From: a virus
Length of the DNA stretch: 64,000 bases
Direction: 5' to 3' (one strand)
Virus record (IMG/VR): IMGVR_UViG_3300031918_000015
Coordinates: 1-64,000 of that record
The first letter of the stretch is position 1, and the number at the start of each line of letters is the position of its first letter. A program made the translations under genes and the position numbers. The notes under the pieces are model-generated. The model was not told the DNA's origin and did no database searches. It saw only the letters and a program-made list of their open reading frames with translations. This document shows, piece by piece, positions 59,831-64,000 of this stretch.

Positions 59831-61675
59831 ATGTGTAAAGTAGTATTAAATAGTGAATTAAACGGTGTAGAAATGTATTTTGAAGGAAAGCCAGTACAAA
59901 CAGTTATAGATAGTTTAAAAGATTTAAAATTCAGATGGAATAAAATTAAGAAATGTTGGTATGCTAAACAATCAATAGAAACAATTGCAGAAGCTCAAAA
60001 ATATTCAGATAGTGAAATACATACAGAAGAAGTTAAAACAGTTAAACAAAATAAAACAAATAAAATTGATTTATGGAGCTTAACAACTTATACAGAAGTT
60101 AAAAGAGAAAAGAGTTATAATGTAAAAGAAATAACTAAATCAATAAGAGCAGAATTAAAAGCTAGATTTTCATTTGTTAAATTTTCTATAACAAATCCTT
60201 ATAGTGATAGAATAAGTATTGATATAAAATCAGCACCATTTGAAAAAGAAAGTATTTATATAAAAGCTATTCAAGAGTATTGTAAAAAAGTTGTTGAAAG
60301 TCATAATTTTTGCACTTCTGATGATCCTTATGGTGATTACGGTTCAAGTTATAATTTATATTTCTTTGGTGCTGATTTATTGGACTATACACAAACAGAA
60401 GCAAATGAAACAATTATTGAAGCTATGAAAGATTTTGACGTGAAAAAAGTTGAACAATTTGAAATTGACAAAGCTAAAGAAAAAGCAGATTTTGAAGTTT
60501 CCCAAGCACAAAGAGATGAAGAACACAAACAATATTTAATCAGACAAGAAGAAGAAAAGAAAGAAATTAAAAATGTTAATAATAATATTGAAGTTGTAGA
60601 AATTGAAGAAGAAAAACAATATTTCGTTATTAACTCAAAATTTGCAAATTTAAATAAAAATTGTACACTATCACAATATGAAGAAGAAGTTTTAAAAGGG
60701 GCTTGTTATAACCAAACTGTTAAAATAACAAGAGAAGTACATTTTAACAATGCTGAATCATTAGAAAACTTTAATAACTTATTATTAGTTGACTTTGAAT
60801 TTATTACTGGAACAAGTGGAAGTTATACAGACGATAACAGAATCAATTCTATGACTGACTATGATAATATGACAGAGTTAGAAAGAAAAACAGTAAAATT
60901 TAATTCACAAGGAATAGCAGTATATTTAAATGATAAAATACAATTTGTAATTGATGCTCAAGGCTATTCATATGCTAGATATGTTGGATTAATAGACGAG
61001 AATACAACTATTACAAAGAAAGTTGAGTATAAGCAACTATTAACACCTGAAGAAGTTCAAGAGCGTACAGAAGTAGCTGAGAAGGTTATTGAATTAAATA
61101 ATGTAGTAATAGAAAATAATAATATTGAAAAAGAAAAAATTTATTTAACTGATAACTGGAATGTATTCAGAAAAGAAATTTCTCAATCAATAAGAGATAA
61201 TAAAATAAAACTTAATAAAGATATTATTCAACAAATTAAGGATAATGAATATATTAAAACTTCAATGTATAGATTAATAAGAGAGTGCGAACCAACTCAA
61301 GAACAATTTATAAATGTAGATATACAAGAAGGCGAAAAGCTAACAATAATTAGACCATCAATGATAGGAGGAGCTTCAGCAACTCATATAACATTTAAGG
61401 AATGGAAACAGGAAGAATATGCACAATATACTGATAATATAAAAGTTATATATGAAAGTAAAAATAAACTATATGGAACTAATTTAGAAAATACCAAACT
61501 ATTAATATATAAAGGTTGGTTTGAGTTACCACAAGCTGTATTATTTGAAGCTACAGACGGTGGAAGTATAACAAAGTTTGGAAGCTATGACGAAAAAGCA
61601 TTAGAAGATATATTGACATACTTTGAAAAAAATAATATTCTACCAGTAATAAATACTTATAGACCAATATTCTAA
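59831..61675 (+). CDS. Large phage/ICE-type protein with polyvalent-protein N-terminal domain
   Basis: This 614-residue protein starts MCKVVLNSELNGVEMYFEGK and has the LKDLKFRWNKIKKCWYAKQS segment that recurs as an N-terminal domain in large polyvalent proteins of phages and ICEs. The rest is mixed with charged helices around 220-260. The ATG follows GCGAGG. Its role is unknown; polyvalent proteins are thought to be injected or early-acting. Located downstream of the palindrome promoter. Confidence 0.6.
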   Translation: MCKVVLNSELNGVEMYFEGKPVQTVIDSLKDLKFRWNKIKKCWYAKQSIETIAEAQKYSDSEIHTEEVKTVKQNKTNKIDLWSLTTYTEVKREKSYNVKEITKSIRAELKARFSFVKFSITNPYSDRISIDIKSAPFEKESIYIKAIQEYCKKVVESHNFCTSDDPYGDYGSSYNLYFFGADLLDYTQTEANETIIEAMKDFDVKKVEQFEIDKAKEKADFEVSQAQRDEEHKQYLIRQEEEKKEIKNVNNNIEVVEIEEEKQYFVINSKFANLNKNCTLSQYEEEVLKGACYNQTVKITREVHFNNAESLENFNNLLLVDFEFITGTSGSYTDDNRINSMTDYDNMTELERKTVKFNSQGIAVYLNDKIQFVIDAQGYSYARYVGLIDENTTITKKVEYKQLLTPEEVQERTEVAEKVIELNNVVIENNNIEKEKIYLTDNWNVFRKEISQSIRDNKIKLNKDIIQQIKDNEYIKTSMYRLIRECEPTQEQFINVDIQEGEKLTIIRPSMIGGASATHITFKEWKQEEYAQYTDNIKVIYESKNKLYGTNLENTKLLIYKGWFELPQAVLFEATDGGSITKFGSYDEKALEDILTYFEKNNILPVINTYRPIF

Positions 61676-61767
61676 ATTAAATAACGGTTGTTAGTATTTA
61701 ACTATTATTTACATACTAACAACCTAAAAAATAAATGGTAAAATTGATATTTCTTTATATTAATTTG

Positions 61768-61797
61768 TTGACATACCATAAAAATCTATGTTATAAT
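61768..61797 (+). promoter_or_regulatory. Sigma-A promoter with structured leader
   Basis: TTGACA (61768-61773) and TATAAT (61792-61797), 18 bases apart. In the 165-base leader AGTTACAACTT (61815-61825) and AAGTTGTAACT (61897-61907) form an 11-bp perfect stem, and an exact motif copy lies just before the gene (61918-61927). Confidence 0.8.
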
Positions 61798-61967
61798 AAA
61801 TTATACCAGTTAAGAGTTACAACTTAACAAAGTCTTTTGAATCTAACTGCTAGAATACATGGTAGGATAGTAAGAGTATAAAATTTAAATAGTTTAAAGT
61901 TGTAACTTACATAAAACAAATTAATAGTAAATAGAAAGTCTTTAAGACTTAAAAGGAGTTGTATCTT

Positions 61968-62084
61968 ATGTTTAAATCAATATTCAGCAAAAAGAAAAAA
62001 GCAAGTGAAGTAAGTTTTGAGGATATAACAAATAGATTACTAGATAAAAATAGCAAATTAGCGGAGCAACTTAAAAAGAAATAG
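61968..62084 (+). CDS. Small basic protein (38 residues)
   Basis: MFKSIFSKKKKASEVSFEDI... ends AEQLKKK. The ATG follows AAAAGGAG. Basic N-terminus and coiled helix. Function unknown. Confidence 0.55.
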   Translation: MFKSIFSKKKKASEVSFEDITNRLLDKNSKLAEQLKKK

Positions 62085-62131
62085 TGCTAAATAATAATAA
62101 AATAATATAGAATGAAGGAGTTTGATTAATT

Positions 62132-62413
62132 ATGGAAAATATAAATACAAATATAGATTATTCAACATTAACTAATGATGAATAATCTATACAATATCAA
62201 GAAGCTAGAAACAATTTTTTCAGAGCTGAATTAGGAACTGATGAAGAGACAGAAGCAGAAAATACATTTAGAAAAATATCAAGAGAAGTTTCAGAACGTA
62301 AAAATTTTGACTTAGCAATGTATAAAATGCAATCACAATTACAAATAGAATCTTTGACCGTAATACAAGAACAACAAAACCAAAATAAAACAAATTTGAA
62401 AGGAAGTAATAAT
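62132..62413 (+). pseudogene. ORF with in-frame TAA, continuing into the secreted-protein gene
   Basis: The frame starts MENINTNIDYSTLTNDE after AAGGAG, meets TAA at 62183-62185, then continues SIQYQEARNNFFRAELGTDE... without further stop to the start of the downstream gene at 62414, in the same frame. No frameshift is seen. It is either a nonsense-mutated gene or a third site of TAA readthrough. Confidence 0.6.
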
Positions 62414-62950
62414 ATGAGAACAATAAGAGGATTAATTAAAAGTGCAGTAATAACAGGAGTAATCACAATAATGACAGTTATACCAACTATGGCAGATACA
62501 AACGATTCAAGTATATTAAATCATTATACTAACTCTAAAGGCGATGTAGTAACAGTATATAAAGATAAGACAACGTATATTAATAGTGATGTAAATATTC
62601 AATCCTTAGATTATTTAGATAATTCTGTTACAATTGAAAAAGATAGCCATTTATATAAGTTTTATGTAGACGAGCCAAGAGAATATTACTTGAATGAAGC
62701 TATTAACATTACTTTTAACAATAATAATAATAAAATAGTAGATTGTGTAGTTGATAATCAACCGACTATATATAATACCACTATAGACTCAATACAGGGC
62801 AATATAGCGACTTTAGATGTGAATGGTAATAAATACACGTTTGAAAATGAAGAAGGTTCTGACGGCTGGAATGTAGGTGAAAAATGCAAGGTTATTATTC
62901 AAGATGGTAAACTATTAGAAGTTAGACCGATTCCACTTGCTGAGAGATAA
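62414..62950 (+). CDS. Secreted protein with signal peptide
   Basis: The ATG at 62414 follows AAAGGAAG. The first 29 residues form a signal peptide: MRTIRGLIK, a hydrophobic core SAVITGVITIMTVIPTM, and a cleavage-like ADT. The mature part (about 150 residues) is beta-rich and hydrophilic, with no recognised domain. In phage-plasmids such proteins may alter the host surface or act as toxins; not assignable. Confidence 0.65.
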   Translation: MRTIRGLIKSAVITGVITIMTVIPTMADTNDSSILNHYTNSKGDVVTVYKDKTTYINSDVNIQSLDYLDNSVTIEKDSHLYKFYVDEPREYYLNEAINITFNNNNNKIVDCVVDNQPTIYNTTIDSIQGNIATLDVNGNKYTFENEEGSDGWNVGEKCKVIIQDGKLLEVRPIPLAER

Positions 62951-62989
62951 ATATATTTTATTATTATATTAATTTATTTAAAATATATA

Positions 62990-63018
62990 TTGCAATATCA
63001 TAAATTACTTGGTATACT
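62990..63018 (+). promoter_or_regulatory. Sigma-A-like promoter flanked by motif copies
   Basis: TTGCAA (62990-62995) and TATACT (63013-63018), 17 bases apart. A reversed motif copy lies upstream (about 62969) and a forward copy downstream (about 63027). Confidence 0.7.
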
Positions 63019-63067
63019 ATATATAAGAAGTAAAACAAATTAAAAAGAATAAAGGAGATTGATTTAT

Positions 63068-63718
63068 ATGAAAAGAGAATTTGATGGAAAAGTAAAATTA
63101 ACTGGTGTAGGTTATGCAGATGGAATAAAAGCAGAAAAGTTAATTGTTGGTGATATATTAGCTTGTTCTTTTGGATATTCAGAAAAGATAGTTAAAATTG
63201 AAGATATAAGTAAATCATATATATTAGTTACTCTTGAATATGAATCAATTTGTACACATAAAACAGAAGTTGCTGAGAAGAAAATTAAAAAAGATAGAAT
63301 AGTTCCAGTATCTAAATTAGTTGAAGAAGTTAAAAAAGAAACTATAGAATCAATAGAAATTACTGAAACTTTTGAAAGTGTCGAAGCTGAAATAGAAATA
63401 ATTGAAAAAGAATTATTAAAAGAAGTCAGATTAAATAAATTAATTGAAGGAACTGGATTCAATACAATTATATTAGAATGTATTACACCTTTTGATTGTG
63501 GACGATACAAAGTTAAACAAGGACATATAAAACGTATTGATTCTAAGAAATGGGAAGAATATAAAGACGATGATTGTTTTGAAAGTTGTGGAGCGGTTCA
63601 TCCAAAATTATTTTATAAAGTTGTTCAAAATGGTATTATTAAAACTCAATATGGAGATGAGTTATATAATAAACTAATGGATTTGTATAAAAAATCTAAT
63701 ATGTTACTAGGAATTTAG
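63068..63718 (+). CDS. Unknown two-part protein
   Basis: This 216-residue protein starts MKREFDGKVKLTGVGYADGI (ATG after AAAGGAGATTG). A beta-rich first half resembles short domains in clostridial phage proteins, then an acidic linker (IESIEITETFESVEAEIEI), then a C-terminal domain (NTIILECITPFDCGRYKVKQ). Function unknown. Confidence 0.6.
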   Translation: MKREFDGKVKLTGVGYADGIKAEKLIVGDILACSFGYSEKIVKIEDISKSYILVTLEYESICTHKTEVAEKKIKKDRIVPVSKLVEEVKKETIESIEITETFESVEAEIEIIEKELLKEVRLNKLIEGTGFNTIILECITPFDCGRYKVKQGHIKRIDSKKWEEYKDDDCFESCGAVHPKLFYKVVQNGIIKTQYGDELYNKLMDLYKKSNMLLGI

Positions 63719-63742
63719 AATAATATAAAAAGAAGGTGAAAA

Positions 63743-63925
63743 ATGATTACTCATAATTGCAATAATTTAAGATGTGGAGGTAATTTTAGTGGACAATGCA
63801 GACAAGTATATTTTACTTGTAGTTTACATATGATGATTGGAACAGATCAACAAAGAGCCTTAGAAGATATATTAAAAGAAAAAGGTAAAGACTTTTATAA
63901 AGAGTATAGAAAATATATCAAATAA
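63743..63925 (+). CDS. Small Cys/His-rich protein
   Basis: This 60-residue protein begins MITHNCNNLRCGGNFSGQCR and has four Cys and three His in its first 30 residues, suggesting metal binding. The ATG follows GAAGGTG. Function unknown. Confidence 0.55.
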   Translation: MITHNCNNLRCGGNFSGQCRQVYFTCSLHMMIGTDQQRALEDILKEKGKDFYKEYRKYIK

Positions 63926-63983
63926 TGAATTGTTAAAATTAGTATTTTTATTTTGAAATTTAATAAATTAATCAAAGGAAAGT

Positions 63984-64000
63984 ATGGATAAAAATTATAA
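63984..64000 (+). CDS. Start of a gene cut by the window end
   Basis: ATGGATAAAAATTAT... follows AAAGGAAAGT and a near motif copy (about 63967). Only the first five codons are visible. Confidence 0.45.

Larger units (their letters stand above)
3580..61927. repeat. Dispersed asymmetric motif family, consensus AAAYAAATTAATAGAA
   Basis: Exact cores CTATTAATTT on the plus strand (pointing to minus-strand genes, except the last two, which lie upstream of plus-strand promoters): 3580, 3694, 6977, 20927, 29013, 29379, 34412, 34825, 35630, 35727, 36946, 57554, 59725. Exact cores AAATTAATAG on the plus strand: 47728, 47823, 51546, 52175, 52825, 57618, 61918. Near forms include about 3499, 4169, 8913, 12507, 16490, 20268, 20401, 20843, 24431, 25323, 25612, 26441, 26961, 32575, 49547, 50549, 50605, 50970, 54303, 56070, 56150, 58531, 58594, 59795, 61760, 62969, 63027 and 63967. 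Structural-gene copies tend to read AAATTAAAA. No full copy was seen from 37 to 47.7 kb or from 0.4 to 3.4 kb. Confidence 0.75.

Overview
The window is a 64-kb piece of a very AT-rich clostridial element. It combines phage virion genes with plasmid-maintenance genes, so it is best read as a phage-plasmid: a temperate phage whose prophage is an extrachromosomal plasmid. The clostridial assignment is an inference from base composition, strong AGGAGG-type ribosome sites and the gene families. Phage c-st of Clostridium botulinum, which also carries a TubZ partition system, is the closest type of element I can name. No rRNA, tRNA, CRISPR array, integrase or transposase was seen.

Layout. 0.3-2.7 kb: small hydrophobic peptide, divergent control region with two consensus sigma-A promoters, and an XRE-type HTH protein with a HEPN-like RX4H motif (candidate lysogeny regulator). 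2.7-3.5 kb: BRO-type antirepressor. 3.7-20.8 kb, minus strand: virion block in the order head protein, terminase, portal, protease with nested scaffold, decoration protein, major capsid, connectors, tail-tube-like protein. It is interrupted by two homing-endonuclease cassettes that have their own host-type promoter and terminator. 20.9-36.9 kb, minus strand: ClpP-like protease, metallophosphoesterase, AntA antirepressor, an 0.8-kb structured non-coding RNA candidate, beta-CASP nuclease, HU, a single-chain two-barrel RNA polymerase (YonO-like), CoiA-like nuclease, 5'-nucleotidase and a winged-helix replication-type protein. 37.2-46.1 kb: plasmid core with a Rep_3 initiator, about 11 iterons, tubY-tubZ-tubR, a membrane-anchored Mrr-type nuclease, an FtsK-type ATPase and membrane proteins. 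46.1-51 kb: gene-poor, with HNH/AP2 homing genes. 51-64 kb, plus strand: many small accessory operons, each with a sigma-A promoter, plus a second winged-helix protein, an SF2 helicase, another BRO protein and unknown proteins.

How it fits together. A 14-16 bp asymmetric motif, AAATAAATTAATAGAA or AAACAAATTAATAGAA, recurs about 20 times as an exact 10-mer core and about as often again in near form. It lies almost only between genes, usually just before the ribosome site and often also upstream of the -35 box. It is essentially absent from the plasmid core (about 37-47.7 kb) and from the putative repressor locus (0.4-3.4 kb). This is what a dispersed repressor-binding network like the stoperators of mycobacteriophage L5 would look like: lytic genes marked for silencing, maintenance genes left free. 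An alternative is that the sites belong to the phage's own RNA polymerase. The three antirepressor-family genes would act on such a circuit. Other points to follow up are a -1 frameshift site that rebuilds an HNH protein, three in-frame TAA codons in otherwise open genes, a nested scaffold gene, and a palindrome shared by two promoters.

All functions are inferred by eye from motifs. No database search or folding program was run.
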